A stretch of DNA of 64,000 nucleotides from Leucobacter exalbidus. GTDB lineage: Bacteria > Actinomycetota > Actinomycetes > Actinomycetales > Microbacteriaceae. Location: contig NZ_JAFIDA010000001.1 in the NCBI RefSeq assembly GCF_017834145.1, positions 3,038,001 through 3,102,000 of the forward strand. Reading direction: 5' to 3'. Both the position numbers and the translations under genes were made by a program. Position 1 is the stretch's first letter, and every line of letters starts with the position of its first letter. Of the stretch, positions 1 to 8,800 are shown piece by piece. The notes under the pieces are model-generated. The model was not told the DNA's origin. It worked only from the letters and a program-made list of their open reading frames with translations, and ran no database searches.

Positions 1-498
1 TCAGGGATCGACCTGTGCCTGCACATTCTGCGCCAGGAGGCCGGCATGGCCGCCGCCAACCACGCGGCGCGGCGCCTCGTGGCCGCCCCGTACCGCAGCG
101 GCGGGCAGGCACAGTATGTGCCGCAGAGCGTGCCCGAACCCCACGGTGAGCGGTTTACCCGCACCCGCGAGTGGGTGCTGGGCCGGCTTTCAGAACCCCT
201 CTCGATCGAAGCGCTCGCCGAGAACGCCGTCGTGTCGCCGCGCACCTTCGCGCGTAGGTTCCGCGATGAGACCGGGTACACGCCCATGCAGTGGGTGATG
301 CGCGCGCGAGTTGACCGGGCCCGCGAGCTACTCGAGGAGTCGGATCTGGGGGTCGATGAGATCTCTGCCGAGGTTGGGCTCGGCACCGCCACGAACCTGC
401 GCCGGTACTTTCGGCGGGTGCTGGGGACGACGCCATCGGAGTATCGCCGAGCCTTCTCGCGAGACTCAGAACGAACGTCAGATGACCATCTGGGGTAG
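1..498 (+). CDS. GlxA-type AraC family transcriptional regulator (3' part)
   Basis: The frame is open from base 1, so the 5' part lies outside the window; 165 residues are visible. The first ~40 residues look like the end of the DJ-1/PfpI-like domain that GlxA-type regulators carry before their DNA-binding region (GIDLCLHILRQEAG, then AARRLV). From about residue 55 comes the double helix-turn-helix AraC domain, with ALAENAVVSPRTFARRF as the first helix pair and LRRYFRRVLGTTPSEYRR as the typical closing motif. The protein should bind DNA in the cytoplasm; the ligand and target cannot be read. It ends 142 bp before gapA on the same strand, but the separate palindrome and ribosome binding site there suggest gapA is transcribed independently. 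Confidence 0.85.
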   Translation, partial: SGIDLCLHILRQEAGMAAANHAARRLVAAPYRSGGQAQYVPQSVPEPHGERFTRTREWVLGRLSEPLSIEALAENAVVSPRTFARRFRDETGYTPMQWVMRARVDRARELLEESDLGVDEISAEVGLGTATNLRRYFRRVLGTTPSEYRRAFSRDSERTSDDHLG

Positions 499-553
499 CG
501 CCTGAGGAGTGTTTGGCCCCATCCCGGGAGTGTTGGCAGGATCCTTTCGAACT

Positions 554-569
554 GTGGCATTGCTGCCAC
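554..569. promoter_or_regulatory. Palindrome upstream of gapA
   Basis: GTGGCA-TTGC-TGCCAC is a perfect 6-bp inverted repeat in the 142-bp gap before gapA. It is followed by TAGAGA, a possible -10, and by GAGAT-CTGAA-ATCTC. It may be an operator for the glycolytic gene; the regulator is unknown. Confidence 0.4.
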
Positions 570-640
570 TGGTAGAGATCTGAAATCTCGGCCATTCTGG
601 AGATAGTAAAAGAATGTCTCCGTTGAAAGGGAACAGATTC

Positions 641-1639
641 ATGACAGCTCGAGTGGCTATTAACGGTTTCGGACGAATTGGTCGCGGCGTACTGCGCGCG
701 ATCATCGAACAGGGAAGCGACCTCGAGGTTGTTGCAATTAACGACCTGACCGACGCGGCCACGCTCGCGCACCTGTTCTCACGCGACAGCGTGTACGGCA
801 AGGCGCCCTTCGAGGTTTCGGTAGACGGCAGCGACCTCGTCGTTGACGATCGCCGCATCAAGATCATTGCTGAGCGCGACCCCGCAAACCTCCCCTGGGC
901 AGAGCTCGGTGTTGACGTTGTGCTCGAGTCGACCGGCTTCTTCACGAAGCGCGAAGACGCAAACAAGCACATCGAGGCTGGCGCACGCCGCGTGCTCGTG
1001 AGCGCACCCGCAAAGGGCGCAGACCTCACCGTCGTACTCGGCGTGAACGACGACAAGTACGACGCATCGGCGCACACCATCGTGTCGAACGCATCGTGCA
1101 CCACGAACGCACTGGCTCCCCTCGCTAAGGTCCTCGATGACCTCGCAGGCATCGAGCAGGGCTTCATGACCACGGTCCACGCGTACACGCAGGATCAGCG
1201 CCTCGTCGACGCACCCCACAGCGACCTGCGCCGTGCCCGCGCAGCCGCCCTCAACATCATCCCGTCATCGACGGGCGCAGCAGCGGCCATCGGCCTCGTG
1301 CTCCCCAACCTCGACGGCAAGCTCTCGGGCGACTCGCTGCGCGTGCCGGTACCCGTGGGCTCGATCGTCGAGCTGAACGCGGCTGTGTCGCGCGAGGTTA
1401 CCCGCGAAGAGGTTCTCGAGGCATACCGCACGGCCGCCAACGGCGCGCTCGCCGGTGTACTCGAGTACTCGGAAGAGCCCCTCGTATCGAGCGACATCGT
1501 GGGCAACACTCACTCCTCAATCTTCGACTCTGAGCTGACCCGCGTGGCCGGCAAGCACGTCAAGGTTGTGGCCTGGTATGACAACGAGCGTGGTTTCTCG
1601 AACCGCGCCGCCCAGATGCTGGAGCGCCTCGCAGCGTAA
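641..1639 (+). CDS. gapA: Glyceraldehyde-3-phosphate dehydrogenase, type I
   Basis: Cytoplasmic glycolytic enzyme converting glyceraldehyde 3-phosphate, NAD+ and phosphate to 1,3-bisphosphoglycerate. The N-terminal dinucleotide-binding motif is INGFGRIGRG, the catalytic cysteine lies in SNASCTTNALAP, and the C-terminal WYDNERGFSNR motif is present. I chose the ATG at 641 (332 residues, usual length) over the in-frame ATG at 614. The 641 start places INGFGRIGR at the very N terminus as in the family, and GAAAGG lies about 11 nt upstream. The gene is monocistronic, with a strong hairpin just after the stop. Confidence 0.96.
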   Translation: MTARVAINGFGRIGRGVLRAIIEQGSDLEVVAINDLTDAATLAHLFSRDSVYGKAPFEVSVDGSDLVVDDRRIKIIAERDPANLPWAELGVDVVLESTGFFTKREDANKHIEAGARRVLVSAPAKGADLTVVLGVNDDKYDASAHTIVSNASCTTNALAPLAKVLDDLAGIEQGFMTTVHAYTQDQRLVDAPHSDLRRARAAALNIIPSSTGAAAAIGLVLPNLDGKLSGDSLRVPVPVGSIVELNAAVSREVTREEVLEAYRTAANGALAGVLEYSEEPLVSSDIVGNTHSSIFDSELTRVAGKHVKVVAWYDNERGFSNRAAQMLERLAA

Positions 1640-1655
1640 CTCGCAACTGTACGAC

Positions 1656-1697
1656 AAAGCCGGCCCCGCGCAGATCAAACTGCGCGGGGCCGGCTTT
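1656..1697. terminator. Terminator after gapA, bidirectional
   Basis: A perfect 18-nt inverted repeat (AAAGCCGGCCCCGCGCAG and its complement) with loop ATCAAA lies between gapA and the converging DUF3054 gene. A/T tails on both sides let it serve both strands. Confidence 0.85.
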
Positions 1698-1729
1698 GTG
1701 TATGCGGTGCGGTATTGGTGTGCGCGGTA

Positions 1730-2128
1730 TTAGCCTGCGCGGCGCCGCAATCGCAGCACGAGTGCGGCAATCGCGCGCCAGCCGAGCAAGAATACGGCCA
1801 CCGTGATTGTGGCGACCATCACGAAGGCGAGGGCCGCGCCCGATCCGGTGAGCAGCCGCAGCGCCATGCCCAGCGCGACCGTGCCGATCCACAGCGGCAC
1901 CCCAGTGCGCAGCACCGCGAGGGGGCGCCTGTGGGCGCGTGTCACCAGCCACATGATGGCCAGGCCCGCCAGAAACGGCCAGGCCGTCTCAAACAGGCCC
2001 CACACGCTTGCGTCGCGTGCGTGGCTTGAGCGGCCGAGGCCAGCGAACACCAGTAGTAGGGCGGCATCGCACGCGAACGCGAGTGCTACCGTGAGTGGTT
2101 TGGGCGAGGGGGAGAGCTGCGCAGTCAT
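1730..2128 (-). CDS. DUF3054 family membrane protein
   Basis: A small integral membrane protein of about 132 residues with four hydrophobic segments. It fits the DUF3054 family of actinobacteria: the N-terminal segment is followed by the pattern FETAWPFLAG and WLVTRAHRRP. No enzymatic residues are recognisable and its function is unknown. Two adjacent ATG codons exist at 2131 and 2128. I favour 2128 because a TAGACT box lies exactly 7 nt upstream and there is no Shine-Dalgarno sequence, which points to a leaderless transcript. It converges on gapA and is followed upstream on the same strand by hisN. Confidence 0.75.
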   Translation of the reverse strand: MTAQLSPSPKPLTVALAFACDAALLLVFAGLGRSSHARDASVWGLFETAWPFLAGLAIMWLVTRAHRRPLAVLRTGVPLWIGTVALGMALRLLTGSGAALAFVMVATITVAVFLLGWRAIAALVLRLRRRAG

Positions 2129-2135
2129 CATTCCC

Positions 2136-2141
2136 AGTCTA
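2136..2141 (-). promoter_or_regulatory. TANNNT -10 box, probable leaderless start of DUF3054 gene
   Basis: TAGACT on the minus strand, 7 nt before the ATG at 2128. Confidence 0.5.
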
Positions 2142-2177
2142 GGCCGGGCCGATTGTGCGGATCAGGTGAGCGTGCGC

Positions 2178-2981
2178 CTAATCGCGTGCGCGGTTGACGA
2201 CCTGCAGCACCGCGTCGTGCAGGGCGCCGTTACTCGCGAGTGAGCTGCCGTTCCATGCACTATCGGCACCGTTAATGTCGGTGAAGCGACCGCCGGCCTC
2301 GCGCACAATGGGTACGAGTGCGCTGAGGTCGTAGGGCTTCACGTCAAACTCGGCGACGATGTCGACGAGGCCCTCGGCGAGCAGCATGTACGACCACATG
2401 TCACCGTACGCACGATCGCGCCAGACGGCACGTGAGAGCTCGATGAGGGGCGTGAGGTAGCCCGCAAGATCCCACTGCTCGATGCTCTGAAAACTGAGCG
2501 AGGCGTGCTCAAGATCTTTCACGCCCGACACGTTGAGGCGGCGGGGTGCCTCGCCTGCCTGCTGGCCCCATGAGCCACCACCGGTCTCAGCCCACCAGCG
2601 TGCACCGAAAGCGGGGGCCGAGACGACACCCACGGTGGGCACCTCGTCGACTTCGAGGGCGATGAGCGTGCCCCAGTTGGGAACGCCACGCAAATAGTTC
2701 GAGGTGCCATCGATGGGATCGATGACCCAGCGGCGTGAGCCGCGCTCGGTGCGACCAGATTCTTCGCCGAAGAAACTATCGTTCGGGCGCTCAGCTTCGA
2801 TGCGACTCCGAATGGCGGCCTCGACTGCTTGGTCGGCGTCGGTGACAAACGTGCGATCGGGCTTCGTCTTAATAGTGAGATCTGCCGCGCGAAAGCGGGG
2901 GAGGGAGATTGAATCAGCGAGATCGGCGAGTTCGAGAGCGAACTGGAGATCGGCCGAGGGGGTAACAGGCTGGGGAATCAT
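2178..2981 (-). CDS. hisN: Histidinol-phosphatase, inositol monophosphatase family
   Basis: Member of the Mg2+-dependent inositol monophosphatase superfamily, 267 residues. Metal-binding signatures are visible: GEESG and DPIDGTSNYLRG. The N-terminal pattern LALELADLADSISLPRFRA closely resembles actinobacterial HisN, which removes phosphate from L-histidinol phosphate in histidine synthesis. Inositol- or other sugar-phosphate activity cannot be excluded by sequence reading alone. I chose the ATG at 2981, with GGAAAG about 8 nt upstream, over an in-frame TTG at 3014. No other his gene is nearby, as is usual for hisN in these organisms. It lies just upstream, on the same strand, of the DUF3054 gene. 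Confidence 0.85.
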   Translation of the reverse strand: MIPQPVTPSADLQFALELADLADSISLPRFRAADLTIKTKPDRTFVTDADQAVEAAIRSRIEAERPNDSFFGEESGRTERGSRRWVIDPIDGTSNYLRGVPNWGTLIALEVDEVPTVGVVSAPAFGARWWAETGGGSWGQQAGEAPRRLNVSGVKDLEHASLSFQSIEQWDLAGYLTPLIELSRAVWRDRAYGDMWSYMLLAEGLVDIVAEFDVKPYDLSALVPIVREAGGRFTDINGADSAWNGSSLASNGALHDAVLQVVNRARD

Positions 2982-3067
2982 CAAGCACGCTTTCCATGAC
3001 GGGAGAGTAAACAAGTGCTGGATATGCGAAAGGCCCGACTAAATAGTCGGGCCTTATCTGCATTCCG

Positions 3068-3139
<72 letters not shown>

Positions 3140-3202
3140 ATGTCACTCGCTGAGTGACTTTCCGTTGCCGCGGCAACAAGAATTACTATAGCACGGGCTT
3201 TC

Positions 3203-3222
3203 GCGCCCGGTAAAACGGGCGC
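3203..3222. repeat. Small GC hairpin upstream of tRNA-Lys
   Basis: GCGCCCG-GTAAAA-CGGGCGC is a perfect 7-bp hairpin between nhaA and the tRNA gene. It has no T-run; it may end readthrough transcription or have no role. Confidence 0.35.
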
Positions 3223-3311
3223 AGTGACCCGGGCGTGGCGCAAGCCCCGCTATGGCCAGTCTCGGTGTTGGGGGCAGGAATGTCAAGCATTTGTGACGCC
3301 CAACCGGCATT

Positions 3312-3367
3312 GTTACCAAGCGCCGCCCAGGCAAGGTTGCGGGGAAAGTGGGGCGGCGCTCGGTAAC
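3312..3367. terminator. Long imperfect hairpin at the 3' end of nhaA
   Basis: Arms of 17-18 nt (GTTACCAAGCGCCGCCC against GGGGCGGCGCTCGGTAAC) pair with one mismatch around a ~21-nt loop, starting 3 nt after the nhaA stop codon. There is no T-tract, so intrinsic termination is likely but not certain. Confidence 0.6.
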
Positions 3368-3369
3368 AA

Positions 3370-4629
3370 CTACGCGAAGGTGTGGGCGCGGGGCTTGCGC
3401 ACGAGGAAGCAGGCGGCGACGCCGACCGCGACAATCGAGGCGGCCATCACCGCGAGACGGGCGGTGTCGGCATCACCCGGGTGCGTGAGGCTGAGCTCGG
3501 TCACCAGCAGCGAAACGGTGAAGCCCACCCCGGCGAGTGCGCCCACCCCGATGAGCTCTCGCCACTTCACTGCGGGGTCAAGCTCGGCCCTGGTGAACCG
3601 GGTGAGCAGCCAGGTGGTGAGGGAGATGCCGATGGGCTTACCGATCACCAATCCGATCATGATGCCCGTGGCAATGGGGTCGAACGGAAAGTTCGAGTCG
3701 CCGCCGACGGCCACGCCTGCTGCGAAGAACGCAAAGATCGGTACGGCGATGCCCGTAGAAAGTGGGCGGAAACGGTGCTCGAAGACCTCGGTGAGGGGAG
3801 TGGCCTTGCGGCCTGACACGGGAATCGTGAAGGCCAGCACCACGCCCGCGATGGTCGCATGAATGCCCGAGGCGTGAAACAGTGCCCACACAACCACGCC
3901 GAGGGGCAGCATGATGAGCCACGGCGCCCAGGTGCCGCGAGCGAGCTGCTGCGGGAAGCGGTGCGCGATAAATGCGTAGAGCGTCAGGGGCACGATGGCA
4001 ATAACGAGGGGGAGCAGGTTGATCTGGGCGGTGTAGAAGATCGCGATGATGGTGATCGCGATAAGATCGTCGACGACTGCAAGCGTCAGCAGGAACATGC
4101 GCAGCGCCGGCGGAATGCGCGGGGCCAGCAGACCCAGCACGGCGACGGCAAACGCGATATCGGTGGCGGTGGGGATGGCCCAGCCCGAAGCGCCGGGGCC
4201 GCCGACGTTGATCGCGGCATAGATCAGTGCGGGCACCGCGACCCCACCAAAGGCGGCCGCGACAGGCACCACCGCGGTTGAGAAGCGCCGCAGCGCCCCG
4301 GCAACGAACTCGCGTTTGAGTTCGAGCCCGACCATGAAGAAGAAGATTGCGAGCAATCCGTCAGAGGCCCACTGGCCAATCGACAGATTTAGGTGCAGGG
4401 ATTCGGGCCCAATGCGGGTATCGCGCAGCGCGAAGAAGCCCTCGGCGAGGGGGCTATTTGCCATCACGAACCCGAGCAGGGCGGCGACCATAATGATGAC
4501 GCCGCCGACGAGTTCGGCACGTAACAGCCTGCTGACGCGGGCGGCCTCGCGTTTATTGACGAGCGTGAGAATGCGGCGGCGTCGACCACGAGTGGTGGGA
4601 GCGGCGGCGGTGGGGTGAGGCTGGTTCAT
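3370..4629 (-). CDS. nhaA: Na+/H+ antiporter NhaA
   Basis: Cytoplasmic-membrane antiporter that exports Na+ in exchange for H+ for pH and sodium homeostasis. The 419-residue protein has about 12 hydrophobic segments and the family hallmarks WAIPTATDIAFAVAVLGLL and VVDDLIAITIIA, whose Asp pair is the ion-binding site in NhaA. The N terminus has a basic ~30-residue extension (RGRRRRILTLVNKREAARV) before the first membrane segment. An AAAGGTG ribosome binding site lies just before the ATG. It is the only gene between tRNA-Lys and the LacI regulator, with no sign of an operon partner. Confidence 0.95.
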   Translation of the reverse strand: MNQPHPTAAAPTTRGRRRRILTLVNKREAARVSRLLRAELVGGVIIMVAALLGFVMANSPLAEGFFALRDTRIGPESLHLNLSIGQWASDGLLAIFFFMVGLELKREFVAGALRRFSTAVVPVAAAFGGVAVPALIYAAINVGGPGASGWAIPTATDIAFAVAVLGLLAPRIPPALRMFLLTLAVVDDLIAITIIAIFYTAQINLLPLVIAIVPLTLYAFIAHRFPQQLARGTWAPWLIMLPLGVVVWALFHASGIHATIAGVVLAFTIPVSGRKATPLTEVFEHRFRPLSTGIAVPIFAFFAAGVAVGGDSNFPFDPIATGIMIGLVIGKPIGISLTTWLLTRFTRAELDPAVKWRELIGVGALAGVGFTVSLLVTELSLTHPGDADTARLAVMAASIVAVGVAACFLVRKPRAHTFA

Positions 4630-4701
4630 AGTGCACCTTTACGGTTTTGGGCAGCTGGGACGACATCGTCGACCAGGCTTCCCGACACACCGAGACCCAG
4701 C

Positions 4702-5715
4702 TTAGTGGCTGCGGGGCTGGGCCGTTGACTTTCTCACGACGAGCTGGGGGACGAACGTCTGGGGATCCGGATCGCGCCCGCCCTCGAGCCTCGCGGTGAG
4801 CGCCGCGACGGCAGCCGCGCCCAGTGGCGCAAAGGGCTGCGCGACGGTGGTGAGCGGGGGCGCGCTGTAGGCGGCGAGCGGCACGTCATCGACGCCGACG
4901 ACCGAGACGTCTTCGGGAACGCGGCGGCCGGTCTCGCGCAGTGCGTGGATGAGGCCGAACGCCATCTCGTCGTTTGAGGCGAACACGGCGGTGGCGTCTG
5001 CGGGGAGGGTGAGCCCCGCCGCGTATCCGCCCGCGGGGCTCCAGTCGCCGTGCAGCACGGGTGGGATGGCTGCATCTGCTGCCTGCAGCGTGGTGCGCCA
5101 GGCGTGTTCGCGCGCAACAGAGTCAGCCCAGTCACCCGGCCCTGACAGATGCCAGACGCTGCGGTGCCCGAGCGCGAGCAGGTGTGAGGTGGCGAGGCGA
5201 GCGACCTCGGCCTGATCAATCGCGAGGGAGGCCCCGCCGATGCTGGCCGCGCCGCTCAAACTCACCGTGGGGAGGCCAGCAATGAGCCGCTGGGTGCGCG
5301 CCGCGAGGTGATCGACCGGGTGCGCCAAGATGATGGCCTCGGCGCCCAGCCTGGTGACGCGCTCGAGCGCATCGTGGATGGCCTCTGGTGTCGCGCGGGT
5401 CGCGTGCGCGCCCACGACCACGTAACCCCGGGCATCGGCCGCGTACTCAATGCTTGATTGGGTGATGGCCCCGGCGTACGAGTCGCCCGTCATTGATACG
5501 AGCCCAATAACCGAGGTGCGCCCCGATGAGAGCGCCTGGGCGGCAGGGTTGCGGCGATACCCGAGCGCCTCGACCGCGCGAAGTACCCGGGCTTGCTTCT
5601 CGGGGGCGACGTAGGGGTGATCGCGCAGCACCCGAGACACCGTTTGCGCAGAGACCCCAGCGGCGCGGGCAACGTCGAGCATGGAGGGGGCGCGGGCGCC
5701 TGGAGTATGTGACAT
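4702..5715 (-). CDS. LacI family transcriptional regulator
   Basis: A 337-residue sugar-responsive repressor type protein. The N-terminal helix-turn-helix is SMLDVARAAGVSAQTVSRVL. It is followed by a periplasmic-binding-protein-like effector domain ending in VSVVGVDDVPLAAYSAPPLT, which is the usual LacI C-domain motif. An AGGAG site 5 nt before the ATG decides the start. The gene is divergent from the GH20 glycosidase at 5863, and LacI-like palindromes sit on that gene's promoter. It therefore probably controls the glycosidase and perhaps itself; the inducer would be a released sugar (inference). Confidence 0.92.
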   Translation of the reverse strand: MSHTPGARAPSMLDVARAAGVSAQTVSRVLRDHPYVAPEKQARVLRAVEALGYRRNPAAQALSSGRTSVIGLVSMTGDSYAGAITQSSIEYAADARGYVVVGAHATRATPEAIHDALERVTRLGAEAIILAHPVDHLAARTQRLIAGLPTVSLSGAASIGGASLAIDQAEVARLATSHLLALGHRSVWHLSGPGDWADSVAREHAWRTTLQAADAAIPPVLHGDWSPAGGYAAGLTLPADATAVFASNDEMAFGLIHALRETGRRVPEDVSVVGVDDVPLAAYSAPPLTTVAQPFAPLGAAAVAALTARLEGGRDPDPQTFVPQLVVRKSTAQPRSH

Positions 5716-5765
5716 GTCGCTCCTGTATTCGGTGAGACGAAGTAACGGGATGTGACCAAAGGGTA

Positions 5766-5808
5766 TTGACAGCGTGAAGCGCTGGACAATATGTTATCGA
5801 TGCCATAT
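5766..5808 (+). promoter_or_regulatory. Promoter and LacI-type operators of the GH20 gene
   Basis: TTGACA (5766-5771) and TATGTT (5790-5795), 18 nt apart, make a strong sigma-70 type promoter. CAGCG-N5-CGCTG (5770-5784) lies in the spacer. A 20-bp palindrome (5789-5808), ATATG..ATCGAT..CATAT with a central CG as in LacI-family operators, covers the -10. Both are good candidate sites for the divergent LacI protein. Confidence 0.65.
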
Positions 5809-5862
5809 TCGCACAATGATGTTCGAAGCCCGGCCCCGGCTGGGCTCTGGAAAGGTGGTCCC

Positions 5863-8800
5863 GTGTCTTTGATCAACTCTCGCCCGAGGCGGAGGTGGAG
5901 ATCTGCGGTGGCAGGCTTCGCTGCCTGCGCCACGATTGCGACGGGGGTCGCGCTCACATCGTCCCCAGCGTTCGCCAACGAAGTGCCCGTTCCCGATGTC
6001 GTGCCCTCGATTGCGCAGTGGCAGTCGGTGCCGGGCAGCCTCGACGCGGGCGAAGGCCTGCATGTGCGGCCGGCAGAAAATACCCCTGAGCTCACCGGCG
6101 TCGCCGACATCTTGACCGAAGAGCTGCAGGCCGTATTGCCCGCTGAGCACGCAGCTGGCGATCCTGAAGTGGTGTTGGTGCTTGATCCGGATCGCGCCGA
6201 GCTCGGCGCAGAAGGCTACGAGCTCGCAGTGGGCTCAGAAGTGACCATCACCGGGGCTACGCGATCCGGTGTCTTCTATGGCACCCGCACCCTCGTGCAG
6301 ATGCTGATGCAGCAGACGGTGCTGCCCGGCGGCAGCACCGTCGATGTGCCCGAGTACGAAGAACGCGGGGTGACGGTGTGCGCCTGCGTGATCAATATCT
6401 CGCCAGAGTTCATTGATCGGCTCATCACTGAGATGTCGTTTCTGAAGCTCAATACGCTCATGGTCGAGCTCAAGGTGAAGATCGATAAGTATCCCCAGAC
6501 CAACACCTGGTCGTACTACACCAAGGATGACGTGCGTCGTCTGGTCGAGCGTGCCGAAGCGCGTGGCATCACCGTGATCCCCGAGATTAACTCGCCGGGC
6601 CACATGGAGATTTGGCTCGAGAATATGCCCGAGCTGCAACTCACGAACCCCGCAAACGGCCGTAAGGACGAAGTACGGCTCGACATTACGCAAGATGCGG
6701 CGTTCGAGTTCTACACCGACCTGATGGACGAGTACGCCGAGGTCTTCACCGCACCGTACTGGCACCTGGGCGTCGACGAGTACATGCTCGGCAGTGGGTA
6801 CGCCAACTATCCGCAGATTCGCCAGTTCGCAGAGGCCAAATTTGGGGCGGGCGCGACCGAAAACGACGTCGTTGCCTGGTACGTCAACCGCATTAACGAC
6901 TACGTGAAGGAGCGCGGCAAGAGCCTGCGCATCTGGAACGACGGCGTGATGGCCGATAACAAATTCGTGCGGTTCGACACCGACATTTTGGTGGAGCACT
7001 GGAACCAAGCCGGGTCGAGCATTCGACCGAGCACGTTTCTCAAGTGGGGCCACCAGGTCAACAACGTGAGCAACTCGCTGTACATGGTGCGCGGTGGCTA
7101 CGGCGTGAACTCCCGCGGGCTCTACGACTCGGGCTGGACCCCGAACGAGTTCTACGGCGAGAAACTGCCCGCCGACACCGAGGGCGTCATCGGCGCACGC
7201 ATGAGCATCTGGCCCGACGGCGGTACGCCGAAGGAAGCCGAGAACGTCACCGAAGAACGCATGTTTGAACCGCTGCGCTTCGTCGCTCAGGCCACCTGGA
7301 CCAACGACCGGCCATGGGCGGGCTACGACGCCTTCAAAGCAACCATGAACAACATCGGGCGTGCGCCGCTGTGGGGCACCGAGAACCGGCAGCCCGTTGC
7401 CGAGGGTTCGTTCACCATCACCGACGCGGCAGCGGGCAACTCGCTGATGGCCACCGGCGACGGCAACGTCACAGTGGGGGAGAGCGCCACCGCATTCACT
7501 CTCGCGCACACGAGCGACGGGTACTACACGATTAAAAACGCGACGGGGCAGTGCCTCGACCTCTCACGCACCGGCACGATGCGACTGAACGTTCCGGTAC
7601 AGATTGGTGCGGGGATCACCACGGCCGAATGCGCCGACACGACACTGCAAAAATGGCAGCTGAGGCAGGTCGACGGTGGCTACACCATCGCGAACGCCGC
7701 CAGCCAGCAGTCGGTTGTGGTCTCTCCGGGCCTCACCAACGTACCCGTCGCCTACGACAACTTTGGTGATGTCGCAGCGGGCGGCGTGATTCAGGCCCCG
7801 CACGACTGGGCAACCACCACCTGGGTGCTGAACGGGTCAGCCTCACTGAGCGCCACCACCGACGCGGCCGGGGTACTGCCGGGCAACGCTGCAGAGGTGA
7901 CCGTCACCGCGACGAACTCGACCGATACCGTCATCGCAGACGCGAAGGTCGCGATCACCGAGTTGCCTGATGGGTGGACCGGGGTCGTTACTGAACCGCT
8001 GCCCGCCACGATCGCGGCAGGCGAGACCGGCACGGCCAAGATCACCCTCGTCAACGTCAAGGGATACACCGGGGCAGCAACCGCCAAGCTTGACTGGCAG
8101 GGCAGCGACGGCACCGTGCACGCGAGCACGCAGCTCGCCACGAGCGGAGCCTGCTCCACCGAACAGCTGCGCCCCAGCGGCGTCTCCGACGTCTCGAGCG
8201 AGCAGCTGAGCGGCGAACCCGCGCCGAACGGCCCAGCGGCCGCAGCCATCGATGGCGACCCCGCCACCTACTGGCACACGCAGTGGTCACCGACCGAGGC
8301 GCGCTACCCGCACGCCATCGTCGTCGATCTCGGCGAATCCCGTGACATCTGCGGCCTCTGGTACACCGGGCGCAGCGGATCCAACCAGGGCGCGGCCAAC
8401 GGCCGCATCGCCCAGTACGAGGTATACACCTCAGCAACCACCAACCAGGTTGACGGCGACTGGGGTGACGCGGTTGTGGCGGGCAACTTCGCCAACACGG
8501 CCACCGCGCAGCTGACGAGCTTCGCGCCCGTCACCACGCGATACGTCAAGCTCGTCGCACTCTCAGAAGCCCAGGGTAACCCGTGGGCGACCATCGGCGA
8601 GCTCGCGGTGACTGGCACACCCGCCCCCATTCCCGAGTACACCGCCGCGATCACGCTCGATCACGATACGGCGCAACCCGGGGACACGCTCAAGGTCTCA
8701 GGCACCGGGTTTGCCCCGGGCGAGCTGGTCAACTTGAGCGAAGGCGACCAGCCCGAGGGTGAGGCGCTCGCCGCAGCAACGATCACGGCCCAAGCCGATC

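Noticed and set aside
6235-7509. Open frame of 424 codons opposite the GH20 catalytic domain
   Set aside because: Shadow of a convincing GH20 domain; no start signal or motif.
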